Made by a program: the position numbers and the translations under genes | Assembly: GCA_019873655.1 (NCBI GenBank) | Contig: JAIOAU010000013.1 | Span: 1 to 64,000, forward strand | Length of the DNA: 64,000 nt | Source of the DNA: Chloroflexota bacterium | GTDB lineage: Bacteria; Chloroflexota; Anaerolineae; Anaerolineales; Villigracilaceae | Direction: 5' to 3' | Shown: in pieces, positions 16,315 to 26,093 of the stretch | Layout of the letters: each line of letters starts with the position of its first letter | Numbering within the stretch: position 1 is the first letter of the stretch | Notes under the pieces: generated by a model | The model's input: the letters and a program-made list of their open reading frames with translations, nothing else | Database searches by the model: none | Told to the model about the DNA's origin: nothing

Positions 16315-17292
16315 ATGTACAGAATTCGAACCACCCTCGTGTTTGTACTCGGTCTGCTATTCTTTGGCGCTGCCTGGCCAGTCAAAGCCATGCCGGCTGC
16401 TTCGAACCCCCAGCAGGCCCCCAGCCCGTATGAGTTGATCGACGCCGTCAACGCCTTGCGGACCTCAAACGGCCTGCCTGCTTACACGCCCAACGCTATC
16501 CTGATGCAAATCGCCCAGGCCCAGGCCAACTATCAAGCCTCGATCGGCACGGTCACCCACATCGGGCCGGATGGATCGCGCCCCTACCAACGCGCCCTGG
16601 CCGCCGGCTATCCGCTGGCCGGCGATCTCTCGCTTGGCGGCTTCATTTCAGAGAACGTCTTTCACGGCTCCAGCGTCGAACAGGCCATGACATGGTGGTA
16701 CAACTCGCCGCCGCACTACAACACGATGATGTCCACCATGCTTCAGGAAATCGGCGCCGGCGTGGCCGGGACGGAAGGCTCGTGGTACTTTACGATCGTG
16801 GCCGCCCGGCCCACCGGCTCCTCTGGAAGCAGTTCGGGCAGCGCCAGTACGGCGGCCGGGACGCGCGCCCCCACCTCCTTCACCACCGTGACCGTCTATC
16901 CCAGCACCCCCAACCCCGACGGCAGCGTCGTCCATGTGGTGCAGCCCGGCGAAACGGTCTGGCAGATCGCCATGGCTTATGGAGTCTCGGAACAGGACAT
17001 CATCCGGCTCAACCCTCAAATGGGGACCTTCATCTACCCGGGCGACACACTCCTGATTCGCTCCGGCCACACCCCCACACCGACCGCGCCGACGGCCACC
17101 CCCACCCTGCGGCCGACCGCCACCGCCTGGCCCACGCTGACGCCGACAGCCGCGAACAGCCCCACACCCACGCGGGTCCCCGCGGCGGCTGTGCCGCGTT
17201 CCTCGGGGATGGCCGCCGCCGGACTCATCTTCCTGTCGGCGTTGCTGGTCGCAGGGGGGATAACTTTCCTGGGCGCACGCGGACGAAAGTAG
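16315..17292 (+). CDS. Secreted CAP/SCP-domain protein with LysM and C-terminal membrane anchor
   Basis: A 325-residue exported protein. Order: signal peptide (TTLVFVLGLLFFGAAWPVKA), CAP domain (about 30-165, with IDAVNALRTSNGL, HIGPDGSRPYQRA and SENVFHGSS), Ser/Thr linker, LysM domain (HVVQPGETVWQIAMAYGVSE), Thr/Pro linker and a C-terminal helix (AAAGLIFLSALLVAGGITFL). LysM binds peptidoglycan or related glycan, so it probably sits at the cell surface. The start follows the leaderless promoter; an upstream in-frame ATG would lie before the -10 box. Confidence 0.85.
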   Translation: MYRIRTTLVFVLGLLFFGAAWPVKAMPAASNPQQAPSPYELIDAVNALRTSNGLPAYTPNAILMQIAQAQANYQASIGTVTHIGPDGSRPYQRALAAGYPLAGDLSLGGFISENVFHGSSVEQAMTWWYNSPPHYNTMMSTMLQEIGAGVAGTEGSWYFTIVAARPTGSSGSSSGSASTAAGTRAPTSFTTVTVYPSTPNPDGSVVHVVQPGETVWQIAMAYGVSEQDIIRLNPQMGTFIYPGDTLLIRSGHTPTPTAPTATPTLRPTATAWPTLTPTAANSPTPTRVPAAAVPRSSGMAAAGLIFLSALLVAGGITFLGARGRK

Positions 17293-17306
17293 GCCTTGCC
17301 AAACAG

Positions 17307-17339
17307 AGAGACCCGGCCTCTTCGAGGGACCGGGTCTCT
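17307..17339. terminator. Bidirectional terminator
   Basis: AGAGACCCGG and CCGGGTCTCT form a perfect stem with an inner CCTC-TTC-GAGG hairpin. It lies between the converging CAP-LysM and gpmA genes. Confidence 0.8.
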
Positions 17340-17358
17340 GCCTTTTCTAAAATCTCCT

Positions 17359-18117
17359 CTATTGTTTGGCTTTCCCCTGCGCCGCTACCGCCTCCGCTGC
17401 TTTGCGGACGGTCTCTTCATCGCCCAGATAATAATGGCGCAGCGGACGAAGGGCGTCGTCCAACTCATAGACCAGCGGAATGCCGGTGGGAATGTTGAGT
17501 TCGGTAATTTCCTGGTCGGAAATGTTGTCCAGGTGCTTGACCAGGGCGCGCAGACTGTTGCCGTGGGCAACGATCAGCACCCGTTTGCCGCTTTGGATGG
17601 TCGGCACCAGGGTACTATTCCAGTAAGGCAGAACGCGCTCCAGCGTGATCTTCAGCGATTCGGTCGCCGGCAACTGCTCGGGGGTCAGGTCGGCGTAGCG
17701 GCGGTCGAAGCGCGGGTGGCGCTCATCGTCCCAATCCAGCGCCGGCGGGGGGACGTCGTACGAGCGCCGCCACAGTTTCACCTGCTCCTCGCCAAACTTG
17801 ACCGCCATCTCGGCCTTGTTCAACCCCTGCAAAGCGCCATAGTGGCGCTCATTCAACTGCCAGGCGCGCACCACCGGAATCCACTCGAGGCCCATTTCCT
17901 CCAGAATGATCCACAGGGTTTTGATCGCCCGCCGCAGGACCGACGTGTAGGCAATATCGAAGGTGTAGCCCTGCTCGCGCAGAATCTGACCGGCCGAGTG
18001 CGCCTCGGCAATCCCCTGCTCGGTCAGCCCCACATCCGTCCAGCCGGTGAACCGGTTTTCCAGATTCCAGGTACTTTGTCCATGTCGGACCAGAACCAAT
18101 TTATATTTCGCTTCCAT
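17359..18117 (-). CDS. gpmA: 2,3-bisphosphoglycerate-dependent phosphoglycerate mutase
   Basis: Interconverts 3- and 2-phosphoglycerate in glycolysis. The 252-residue protein has the catalytic histidine in [26 protein letters not shown], the acid region [14 protein letters not shown] and the second histidine in [15 protein letters not shown]. Length fits the dimeric dPGM class. An upstream in-frame ATG exists, but the MEAKYKL start is better placed relative to GAGG. It lies downstream of the UgpC-type ATPase gene and may be partly co-transcribed through a hairpin lacking a T-tract. Confidence 0.93.
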   Translation of the reverse strand: MEAKYKLVLVRHGQSTWNLENRFTGWTDVGLTEQGIAEAHSAGQILREQGYTFDIAYTSVLRRAIKTLWIILEEMGLEWIPVVRAWQLNERHYGALQGLNKAEMAVKFGEEQVKLWRRSYDVPPPALDWDDERHPRFDRRYADLTPEQLPATESLKITLERVLPYWNSTLVPTIQSGKRVLIVAHGNSLRALVKHLDNISDQEITELNIPTGIPLVYELDDALRPLRHYYLGDEETVRKAAEAVAAQGKAKQ

Positions 18118-18141
18118 ACATTCAACCTCGCTCGGCATAAG

Positions 18142-18175
18142 GAACCGCCAGGGACGACACGCGCCCTGGCGGTTC
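18142..18175 (-). terminator. Strong hairpin after the UgpC-type gene
   Basis: GAACCGCCAGGG and CCCTGGCGGTTC form a perfect 12-bp stem. There is no T-run on the minus side, so it may act as a processing or pause site rather than a full intrinsic terminator. Confidence 0.5.
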
Positions 18176-18193
18176 GGCTATCGGAAACTCTCT

Positions 18194-19294
18194 TTAGCGG
18201 ACGGCCAGTTCGCTGTCGGGATCGAACAGGTGCATCTTGTCGATGTTGAACGAGACCTGAACCTGATCGCCGATACGGAAATCGGTGCGCGGGTCGACGC
18301 GCGCCACGATGGTGTTGTCGCCGGCCACCAGGTACAAGAAGATTTCGTTGCCCATCAACTCGGTGACATCCACCTTGCAAGCCACTTTGGCCGCGTTGAT
18401 ACCCGGCGGCACGAAGGCCGGGTTGAAGATATCCTCCGGGCGGATGCCCAGAATGATCGGTCGGTCCACGTAGGGCTGCGCGGCGCGCACGCGCTCGGCC
18501 GGCAGCGGCACCGAGAACGCGCCGCAGTCCACGAACAACTTGCCGCCGTCCTTGCGCACGTGACCCTTGAAGAAGTTCATCGCCGGCGCGCCAATGAAGC
18601 CGGCCACGAACATGTTGATCGGCGTATCGTACAGCACCTGCGGCGTATCCAGTTGCTGGAGCATGCCTTTGTTGATGACCGCAATGCGGGTGGCCATCGT
18701 CATGGCCTCCATCTGGTCGTGGGTCACGTAGATGAAGGTCGTCTGCAGGCGATGATGCAGTTTGCTGATTTCGGCGCGCATTGCGATGCGCAGTTTGGCG
18801 TCCAGGTTCGAGAGCGGCTCGTCGAAGAGGAAGACTTTCGGCTCGCGGACGATGGCGCGTCCCACCGCCACGCGCTGGCGCTGACCGCCCGAAAGTTGGC
18901 GCGGTTTGCGGCCCAGCAAGTCCTGAATGCCCAAAATCTCGGCGGCTTCCTGAACGCGCCGCTTGATTTCCTCTTTCGGCGTCTTGCGCAACTTGAGGCC
19001 AAAGGCCAGGTTATCGTACACGGTCATGTGCGGGTACAACGCATACGACTGGAAGACCATGGCGATATCGCGGTCTTTGGGGGGAACGTCATTGACGATG
19101 CGATCACCGATTTTGATGATGCCCTTCGTCACTTCCTCCAGCCCGGCCAGCAAGCGGAGGGCGGTCGTCTTCCCGCACCCTGACGGGCCGACGAAAACCA
19201 GGAATTCTTTGTCTTCGATGTGCAGATTCAGATCGTTGACTGCAATGACATTGCCGAATTCCTTTGTAACGTGCTCGTACGTAACACTAGCCAT
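18194..19294 (-). CDS. ABC transporter ATPase, UgpC/MsmK family (sugar uptake)
   Basis: A 366-residue cytoplasmic ATPase for carbohydrate-type ABC importers. Walker [10 protein letters not shown], signature [16 protein letters not shown], Walker [13 protein letters not shown] and the switch [11 protein letters not shown] are present, followed by the C-terminal OB-fold regulatory region ([10 protein letters not shown]). No permease or binding protein is adjacent, fitting an MsmK-like shared ATPase serving several importers. The start is set by GGAGG seven bases before ATG. Upstream minus-strand ATATAATAATG provides a possible -10 box. Confidence 0.92.
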   Translation of the reverse strand: MASVTYEHVTKEFGNVIAVNDLNLHIEDKEFLVFVGPSGCGKTTALRLLAGLEEVTKGIIKIGDRIVNDVPPKDRDIAMVFQSYALYPHMTVYDNLAFGLKLRKTPKEEIKRRVQEAAEILGIQDLLGRKPRQLSGGQRQRVAVGRAIVREPKVFLFDEPLSNLDAKLRIAMRAEISKLHHRLQTTFIYVTHDQMEAMTMATRIAVINKGMLQQLDTPQVLYDTPINMFVAGFIGAPAMNFFKGHVRKDGGKLFVDCGAFSVPLPAERVRAAQPYVDRPIILGIRPEDIFNPAFVPPGINAAKVACKVDVTELMGNEIFLYLVAGDNTIVARVDPRTDFRIGDQVQVSFNIDKMHLFDPDSELAVR

Positions 19295-19469
19295 TTGAAC
19301 CTCCGTTTCTCGAGAATATAGTGACATTATTATATCCCAGATTTGCAAATTCGTGCCATACACAGCCCATTTTTCCGTCGAAATGCCCGCGCCGCGCCGC
19401 GCGAATCCCCCCGCCGCGTCCCCGCCGATCGTCTCCGCACCCTTGCCCAATTAGACGCCTGAACATAAA

Positions 19470-22400
19470 ATGGGAAACATGTCCGAAGATGTCACCCCCG
19501 TCCGCCAGCAGTACCTCGAAATCAAACGCCAATACCCCGACGCGATTCTCTTCTTCCGCCTCGGCGACTTCTACGAAACCTTCGATGAGGACGCCGAAAC
19601 CGTCTCGCGCGAACTGGACATCGTCCTGACCTCGCGGCCGGTCGGCAAGAATCAGCGCGTTCCCCTGGCCGGCATTCCCTATCACGCGGTCGAAAACTAC
19701 CTTGCCCGTCTCATCGAAAAAGGCTACCGCGTCGCCATCTGCGAACAGATGGGCGACCAGCCCGTCAAGGGCATCTTCCCGCGCAAGGTGGTGCGCGTCG
19801 TCACCCCTGGAACGGTCGTCGAACCGACCCTCCTGCCCGGCGACGCCAACAACTACCTCGCCGCCCTCGTTTTGGACGAAGGGCGCGCCGGCATCGCCTA
19901 CGCTGATATCACCACCGGCGAATTCGCCGCCGCCGAACTCGAGGCGGGCGCGGACGCCTCCGGGCAGGCCTGGGCGCCGCTGCGCGCCGAACTGACGCGC
20001 CTGCGCCCCGCCGAAATCCTCCACCCCGACAACCTCACCCTCGCCGACGGTTTCCCCGGCCATCTGACACCCTGGCCTGCCTGGCGCTTCGAGCCGGGCA
20101 AATGCCGCGAAACCCTCCTGGCCCACTTCCAGGCCGCCACGCTGGACGGCTTTGGCCTGACCGACAAGCCCCTCGCCATGCGCGCCGCCGGGGCCATCCT
20201 GCAATACCTGAAGGAGACCGAACCCGCCGCCCTCAGTTTGCTGACCGGCCTGCGCGTCTACACCCTCGGCGAGTTCATGACGCTCGACGCCGCCACCCGC
20301 CGCAACCTCGAACTGACCGAAACCCTGCGCGGCGAGACGAAAAATTCCCTGCTCGGCGTCCTCGACCAGACCGTCACGCCGATGGGCAAGCGGCTCATGC
20401 GTCAGTGGGTCAGCCAGCCCCTGCTGGACGTAGCACGCATCCGCGCCCGGCAAGACGGCGTGCAATTCTTCTTCGACCGCGCCATGCTGCGGGCCGAACT
20501 GCGCGCCGCCCTCAAGCCGCTCGGCGACCTGGAACGCCTGACCAACCGCGTCCTTTCCGGCCATGCCCAGCCGCGCGATTTGGTCGCCATGCGCGAGACG
20601 CTGGCAAGACTGCCGGGGGTGAAATCAGTAATTAGTGAGCAGTTATCAGTGAGCAGTGAGCAGTGGTCGGTCTGCGAGGAGGAGTATGCGCTGTTGAAGG
20701 CCGCGATCGCCGACGAGCCGCCGCAAACCCTGCAAAACACCGGCGTCATCCGCCCCGGCTACTCCGCCGAACTGGACGGCGTCATCGAGGCCTCGCGTCA
20801 CGCCCGCGAGTGGATCAACAACCTGGAATCGGTCGAGCGCGCCCGCACCGGCATCAAGACCCTGAAAGTGGGCTACAACAAAGTCTTCGGCTACTACATC
20901 GAAGTCTCCGCCGGGCAGGCCGCCAACGTCCCCTCCGATTACATTCGCAAGCAGACGCTGGTCAACGCCGAGCGCTTCATCACGCCGGAGATGAAAGAGT
21001 ACGAGACGCTGGTGCTGAACGCCGAGGAACGCATTCGCGAAATCGAACTGCGCCTGTTCAAGGAAGTCTGCGCCGCGCTGGCCAAGTCTGCGCCGCGGCT
21101 GCTGGCGACGGCGCGCGCCCTGGCCGAACTGGACGTGCTGGCCGCCCTGGCCGAGGCCGCCGCCCTGGGCGGGTACGTCCGGCCCGAGGTCGAGGAGGAC
21201 GGCGTGCTGGACATCCGCGAGGGCCGTCATCCGGTCGTCGAACAGACCCTGCGCGGCGAACGCTTCGTCCCCAACGACATCGTCTTCGAGCGGGGCGAAA
21301 TCGTGCGCGTCATCACCGGGCCAAACATGAGCGGCAAATGCCTGACCGGCGAGACGCTCCTTTTCACCGAACGCGGTCTGATGCGCCTGGACGCCCTCCA
21401 GCCTGCCGGCGCCGCCCTGAGAGAATTTACGCCGCTCAACGTGACCGTCCAGGGCAAAAGCGGCCGCGCCCGGGCGGAAGCGTTCTATACCGGCGGCAAA
21501 CAGCCCACCCTGCGGGTCCGCACCCGCCTGGGATTCGAAATCGAGGGGACGCCCGAACACCGCCTGTGGGTGCGGAATCCCGACGAAAGCGAGGGCTGGA
21601 AAACGCTTGGCGAACTGCGACCCGGCGACTATGTGGCCCTGGCGCCGGGCGCCAATCTGTGGGGAGCAGAGACGCGCATTTCCTTCGAGCGACCAGAGCC
21701 GTACGGTAACCAGAAATCCTACAACCTGCCCAAAACGTTGACCCCCGACCTGGCCTACTGGCTCGGCCTGCTCACCGGCGACGGCACGCTGACCTATCAT
21801 CATGCCGTCACGTTCTCCACGGCCGATGACTTTCTGGCGCGCCAATTCTGCCGCATTGCCGAAGAACAATTCGGCTATCCGGTGCAGGCCAAGAGCAACG
21901 GAAAAGACTGGTGCATCACCAGCAAAGAAATCCGTCTCTTCCTCGAACACCTGGGGATGGGATACGAAGCCGCCGCTCAAAAACGCGTCCCCGAGGCCGT
22001 CCTGCGCGCTCCCAGAGAGGTCGTCGTCGCCTATTTGCAAGGGCTGTTCGACACCGATGGCTACGCCGACCGGCGCTACGGCAACATCACCTACAGCACC
22101 GCCTCGCCCGTCCTGGCGCGGCAGGTGCACATGCTTCTTTTCAACCTGGGCATCCTGGCGTCCTTCCATGTCAAGCCCACCCGCCGCTCCCCGGCTTACC
22201 TGATCGACATCAACGGCGAAAACGCCATCCGTTTCTATCGAGAAATCGGCTTCCGTCTGGCGCGCAAACAAGAGCGAGGCAAACTGGCCTCTTCCCTGCG
22301 CCGTCCCAATGTGGGAGGCATTCTCCACCTGGCGCAGACGTTGAAAAGCATCCAGGCGCGCCTGGTCGCCCGTCAGGACAAACCGGTAGCGCTGAAACGG

Positions 22401-23360
22401 AACAAGCGAGTCAATGGCATCTTCTATTCGTACCTGCGGCGGGGGCGGCGCATCTCCTACGCGAAAATGGAGGAACTGCTCGCCTTTTGCCGCCAGAGCA
22501 ACGTTCCCGCGCCCGAACTCGAAACCTTGCTGGCGCAGCGGTATCTTTACGATCCGATAGAGGAAATCACCCCCGGCGAAGCAGAGGTCTTTGACCTTTC
22601 GATTCCAGGTGAACACGCCTACCTCGCCAACGGCTTCATCAGCCATAATTCCACCTATCTTCGTCAGGCGGCGCTCATCGTCCTGATGGCGCAAATCGGC
22701 TCCTTCGTCCCGGCCGCCTCGGCCCGCCTCGGGCTGGTGGACCGCATCTTCACCCGCATCGGCGCGCAGGACGAAATCCACGCCGGGCAGTCCACCTTCA
22801 TGGTCGAGATGATCGAAGCGGCCAACATTCTGCACCACGCGACCGCCCGCTCGCTGCTCATCCTGGACGAAATCGGGCGCGGCACCAGCACCTACGACGG
22901 CGTCTCGATTGCCTGGGCGGTGGTCGAGTACATCCACAACCATCCGCACCTGCGCGCCAAGACGCTCTTCGCCACCCACTACCACGAACTGACTCAACTG
23001 GCCGACCTCCTGCCGGGCGTGCGCAACTACAACGTAGCCGTGACCGAGGCCGACGGCAAGGTGGTCTTCCTGCACAAAATCGTCCCCGGCGGCGCGGACC
23101 GGTCGTACGGCATCCACGTGGCGCAACTGGCCGGCCTGCCCAAACCGGTCATTCAGCGGGCGAACGAAATCATGGCCGAACTGGAGAAGTCGTCGGGGCG
23201 GGCGGTCAAAATCAACCCGGTGGCGGCCAAGCAGGCGGCGCTCTTCCCGGAGACCAGTCCGCTGCTGGAGGAGTTGAAGGCGCTGGACATCAATTCGCTC
23301 TCCCCCATCGAGGCGCTGAACAAGTTGTTCGAGTGGCAGAGGAAATTCACGAGCAAATAA
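19470..23360 (+). CDS. mutS: DNA mismatch repair ATPase MutS, interrupted by an intein
   Basis: MutS recognises mismatches and starts repair. The 1296-residue precursor holds a 437-residue intein; the spliced protein would be about 859 residues, the normal MutS length. The mismatch-reading GDFYETF (F34, E36) is intact. The P-loop is split as GPNMSGK/ST, and Walker B LLILDEIGRGTSTYDG is downstream. Activity therefore requires splicing. Residues about 386-400 (SVISEQLSVSSEQWSV) come from an in-frame stutter repeat in the lever/clamp region, absent from typical MutS. It diverges from the UgpC-type gene. No mutL is in the window. Confidence 0.95.
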   Translation: MGNMSEDVTPVRQQYLEIKRQYPDAILFFRLGDFYETFDEDAETVSRELDIVLTSRPVGKNQRVPLAGIPYHAVENYLARLIEKGYRVAICEQMGDQPVKGIFPRKVVRVVTPGTVVEPTLLPGDANNYLAALVLDEGRAGIAYADITTGEFAAAELEAGADASGQAWAPLRAELTRLRPAEILHPDNLTLADGFPGHLTPWPAWRFEPGKCRETLLAHFQAATLDGFGLTDKPLAMRAAGAILQYLKETEPAALSLLTGLRVYTLGEFMTLDAATRRNLELTETLRGETKNSLLGVLDQTVTPMGKRLMRQWVSQPLLDVARIRARQDGVQFFFDRAMLRAELRAALKPLGDLERLTNRVLSGHAQPRDLVAMRETLARLPGVKSVISEQLSVSSEQWSVCEEEYALLKAAIADEPPQTLQNTGVIRPGYSAELDGVIEASRHAREWINNLESVERARTGIKTLKVGYNKVFGYYIEVSAGQAANVPSDYIRKQTLVNAERFITPEMKEYETLVLNAEERIREIELRLFKEVCAALAKSAPRLLATARALAELDVLAALAEAAALGGYVRPEVEEDGVLDIREGRHPVVEQTLRGERFVPNDIVFERGEIVRVITGPNMSGKCLTGETLLFTERGLMRLDALQPAGAALREFTPLNVTVQGKSGRARAEAFYTGGKQPTLRVRTRLGFEIEGTPEHRLWVRNPDESEGWKTLGELRPGDYVALAPGANLWGAETRISFERPEPYGNQKSYNLPKTLTPDLAYWLGLLTGDGTLTYHHAVTFSTADDFLARQFCRIAEEQFGYPVQAKSNGKDWCITSKEIRLFLEHLGMGYEAAAQKRVPEAVLRAPREVVVAYLQGLFDTDGYADRRYGNITYSTASPVLARQVHMLLFNLGILASFHVKPTRRSPAYLIDINGENAIRFYREIGFRLARKQERGKLASSLRRPNVGGILHLAQTLKSIQARLVARQDKPVALKRNKRVNGIFYSYLRRGRRISYAKMEELLAFCRQSNVPAPELETLLAQRYLYDPIEEITPGEAEVFDLSIPGEHAYLANGFISHNSTYLRQAALIVLMAQIGSFVPAASARLGLVDRIFTRIGAQDEIHAGQSTFMVEMIEAANILHHATARSLLILDEIGRGTSTYDGVSIAWAVVEYIHNHPHLRAKTLFATHYHELTQLADLLPGVRNYNVAVTEADGKVVFLHKIVPGGADRSYGIHVAQLAGLPKPVIQRANEIMAELEKSSGRAVKINPVAAKQAALFPETSPLLEELKALDINSLSPIEALNKLFEWQRKFTSK
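20625..20668. repeat. In-frame stutter repeat within mutS
   Basis: Tandem imperfect copies of AGTGAGCAGTNATCAGTGAG-type units, the same family as the junction repeats near 43.8, 45.6 and 60.2 kb, are read through in frame to give SVISEQLSVSSEQWSV. No stop arises in this frame. Confidence 0.8.
21339..22649 (+). other. LAGLIDADG-containing intein in the MutS P-loop
   Basis: Residues 624-1060 of the precursor. Block A begins with Cys (CLTGETLLF). Block B carries TPEHRLW. Two LAGLIDADG motifs follow, LGLLTGDG (about 768-776) and LQGLFDTDG (about 856-864), so the homing endonuclease domain looks complete. Block F is VFDLSIPGEHAYLANG and block G ends in SHN, followed by extein Ser. All residues for standard splicing are present. 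Insertion after the P-loop lysine, in front of the Ser, is a classic intein site in ATPases. Confidence 0.95.
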
Positions 23361-23401
23361 TCCCCGTAAGTTCCCAAGCCGCGCGGGTTGTGAAAATAAA
23401 A

Positions 23402-23425
23402 TGGCCTCCCCAACGCGGGAGGCCA
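23402..23425 (-). terminator. Terminator of hppA
   Basis: TGGCCTCCC and GGGAGGCCA form a perfect 9-bp stem with a six-base loop. Reading in the minus direction it is followed by TTTTATTTTC. It lies between the converging mutS and hppA genes and may serve both. Confidence 0.85.
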
Positions 23426-23444
23426 CTCCATTGCGAGAGAAAGG

Positions 23445-25817
23445 TCAATCTTCTTTCAACGCCTTCGCCGGGGCCTTCGAGCGTCCAATCGCCCAGCCGA
23501 CCAGTCCAAGCATGACGATGGCCACGCCCCAAACGGCGTACAGCGTAGCGCCGGTGGCGTTGGCATATTTGACGATAATGGGGGCCGCAATCAGGCTGAC
23601 CAGGTTGACCACCTTGATCATCGGATTGAGGGCTGGGCCGGCGGTATCCTTGAGCGGGTCGCCGACCGTATCGCCGACCACGCCCGCCTTGTGCCGCTCG
23701 GACCCCTTGCCGGTATTGGCCGCCGGATCGCGCGGCTCGTCCTCAATGGCCTTCTTGGCGTTGTCCCACGCGCCGCCGGCGTTCGCCATGAAGACCGCCA
23801 GCAACTGGCCGCTCAGGATGATTCCGGCGCAAAATCCGGCCAGCGATTCAACCCCAAGCATCAAGCCCAACGCCAGAGGCGTCAGCACCGAAACCAGCGC
23901 CAGCGGAATCAACTCCTTCTGGGCGGCGGCCGTCGAAATCCCCACCACGCGGGCGTAGTCCGGCTTGACCTTACCCTCCATGAGACCGGGGATCTGGAAC
24001 TGGCGGCGCACTTCCAGCACAATCAGGCTGGCGGCCCGGCTGACCGCCTTGATGGACAGCGAACCGAACAGCCACGGCAGCGCCCCACCCAGCAACAGCC
24101 CGACGAAAACGTTCGGTTCCGAAACGCGGATGCCGGTATCGCGCAGCAACTGCGCAAAGGGGATGGCCTGCCCCGCCGCCTCGGCCGCCCGGTTGGCGGC
24201 CTCCTGCACCCGGCCGACGTCAATGAAGAACGAAGCAAACAGGCTGACCGCAGCAATGACCGCCGAGGCAATCGCTATGCCTTTGGTGATCGCCTTGGTC
24301 GTATTCCCCACCGCATCCAGGTCGGCCATAATCTGGCGCGCCCTACGTGTCTCTTCGTCGTTCTGTTCATGCCAGGCCATTTCGCCGATGCCGTTGGCAT
24401 TATCGGAAATGGGTCCGTACGAATCCATCGCGACGTTGTTGCCGGTGTGACTGAGCATGCCAATGCCGATCATCGCCACCGCGTAGAGGACGTATTCGGC
24501 TCCCTGACCGCTGTAGAGCAACAGAGCAAAGATGAAACTGACCACAATCACCACCAGCGCCCAGACGCTCGACTCCATCCCAACCGACATGCCGGAGAGA
24601 ATCGTCGTCGCCGGGCCGGTGCGGGTCGATTCGACGATCTCCTTGACCGGCGCGTGCTTGGTGGCGGTGAAGTACGAGGTCAAAGGATTGAAGGCCACAG
24701 CCAGGCCCACGCCGATGGTGGTGAGGGCGGCCAGCCGCCAATCGTGAGCATAAAAGACGGCCAGCAAGAAAGACCACAGGATGGTATTCACGCTCGAAAC
24801 TTCGTACGAGCGGAACATCGCTTCTTCGGCGTCATGCGCATGCAAAAAGCCAAACAGGCCCTTGGCGGGCATCTTCTCCCAAATCGGCACCGTGAACGTT
24901 CCCAGGATGGAAGAGAGCACGCCAATCGCCCGGATGATGAGCGGGTACACGATCCACTTCAGGTCGCCGGTGATGGCAACAAGGGTCAGGCCCAGAATCA
25001 GGCCCGAGACGATGGTCACTTCGTAGGACTCGAAGATGTCCGCCGCCATGCCGGCGCAGTCGCCCACGTTGTCCCCCACCAGGTCGGCGACGACGGCGGC
25101 GTTGCGCGGGTCGTCTTCGGGGATGTCTTTTTCGACCTTGCCCACCAGGTCAGCACCGACATCGGCAGCCTTGGTATAGATGCCGCCGCCGACGCGCATG
25201 AACAGCGCCAGCAGCGTGCCGCCGAAGCCGAAGCCCAGCAGCGCATCGGGGGCCGCCGTGCCGAAGACAATAAAAATGACGGTCCCGCCAAACAGGCCCA
25301 GACCGTCGGTCAGCATGCCGGTGATCGTCCCGGCATAGTAGGCAATCGTCAACGACTCGTTCAAACTGCGGCGAGCGGCCGAAGCGGCGCGGACGTTTGC
25401 CTGAATGGCCATGCGCATCCCCAACTGGCCGACAAGGAGGGAGAACGAAGCCCCCATGATGAAAGCGATCGTCCGGCCGACCGCGACCCAAATCTGGGCG
25501 TTCTCGCCAAATTCATGGGTCGCTTCGAGCGAGGGAGGAACGATATAAACGCTGAGGAAAAGAACGATGGTCAGGAGGGCAATCAAGGGCAGAATGGTCT
25601 TCAACTGCCGGCGGAGATACGAATCCGCGCCGACGCGAATCGCATCCCACACTTCTTGCATCTTCTGCGTCCCTTTGTCCTTCTTGAGCACGTTGCCGCG
25701 CAGCAACCAGGCATACAGGAGGCTGAGGAAAGCCGTCAAAAGCACGCCTACGATGGCAATTTGTTCGAAATTGCTCAACCCGTGCCGGCTGCCCAGCCAA
25801 AGCAAGTTCAATTCCAT
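23445..25817 (-). CDS. hppA: Membrane-bound proton-translocating pyrophosphatase
   Basis: Uses the energy of pyrophosphate hydrolysis to pump ions across the membrane. The 790-residue protein has about 16 membrane segments and the substrate motifs GGGIYTKAADVGADLVGKVE and DDPRNAAVVADLVGDNVGD, plus the late DNAKKAIEDEP region. The segment NTTKAITKG carries Lys and Thr at the two positions that mark K+-independent enzymes, so proton pumping without K+ demand is expected. The second of two ATGs was chosen as start because GGAGG lies five bases before it. It should recycle PPi made by biosynthesis. Confidence 0.95.
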   Translation of the reverse strand: MELNLLWLGSRHGLSNFEQIAIVGVLLTAFLSLLYAWLLRGNVLKKDKGTQKMQEVWDAIRVGADSYLRRQLKTILPLIALLTIVLFLSVYIVPPSLEATHEFGENAQIWVAVGRTIAFIMGASFSLLVGQLGMRMAIQANVRAASAARRSLNESLTIAYYAGTITGMLTDGLGLFGGTVIFIVFGTAAPDALLGFGFGGTLLALFMRVGGGIYTKAADVGADLVGKVEKDIPEDDPRNAAVVADLVGDNVGDCAGMAADIFESYEVTIVSGLILGLTLVAITGDLKWIVYPLIIRAIGVLSSILGTFTVPIWEKMPAKGLFGFLHAHDAEEAMFRSYEVSSVNTILWSFLLAVFYAHDWRLAALTTIGVGLAVAFNPLTSYFTATKHAPVKEIVESTRTGPATTILSGMSVGMESSVWALVVIVVSFIFALLLYSGQGAEYVLYAVAMIGIGMLSHTGNNVAMDSYGPISDNANGIGEMAWHEQNDEETRRARQIMADLDAVGNTTKAITKGIAIASAVIAAVSLFASFFIDVGRVQEAANRAAEAAGQAIPFAQLLRDTGIRVSEPNVFVGLLLGGALPWLFGSLSIKAVSRAASLIVLEVRRQFQIPGLMEGKVKPDYARVVGISTAAAQKELIPLALVSVLTPLALGLMLGVESLAGFCAGIILSGQLLAVFMANAGGAWDNAKKAIEDEPRDPAANTGKGSERHKAGVVGDTVGDPLKDTAGPALNPMIKVVNLVSLIAAPIIVKYANATGATLYAVWGVAIVMLGLVGWAIGRSKAPAKALKED

Positions 25818-25970
25818 GCTTTCCTCCATGATGCAAAAAGATACGCCGCTTTCTAGCGGACGCTCGACGGCATATTTTACTCGAAATGGGCAGGAGTGAG
25901 AAGAAGCAGAGCGCCGCAGGCAACCAGCCCGCTGTCAAGATTAGCATTTGATTAGAAATCGACTGCCTAC

Positions 25971-26000
25971 TTGACTTTAACCCCGCGTTTATTGTATAGT
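25971..26000 (+). promoter_or_regulatory. Promoter of the GldA-type operon
   Basis: TTGACT and TATAGT are separated by 18 bp, about 94 bp upstream of the ATPase start. Between this and hppA lies a divergent intergenic region of about 260 bp with no other clear feature. Confidence 0.6.
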
Positions 26001-26093
26001 GATACACGGTTGGAGGAATGTCTCGCCCGGCACGCGTCCTGAGGTCGCTGTGCCTTTTATTTCGTCATCGATCCTACAGAACAAGGAGTTCGC

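Noticed and set aside
20646-23426. Long antisense open frame (926 codons) across mutS
   Set aside because: It mirrors the GC-rich codons of mutS and its intein, shows no known domain, and mutS on the plus strand is certain.
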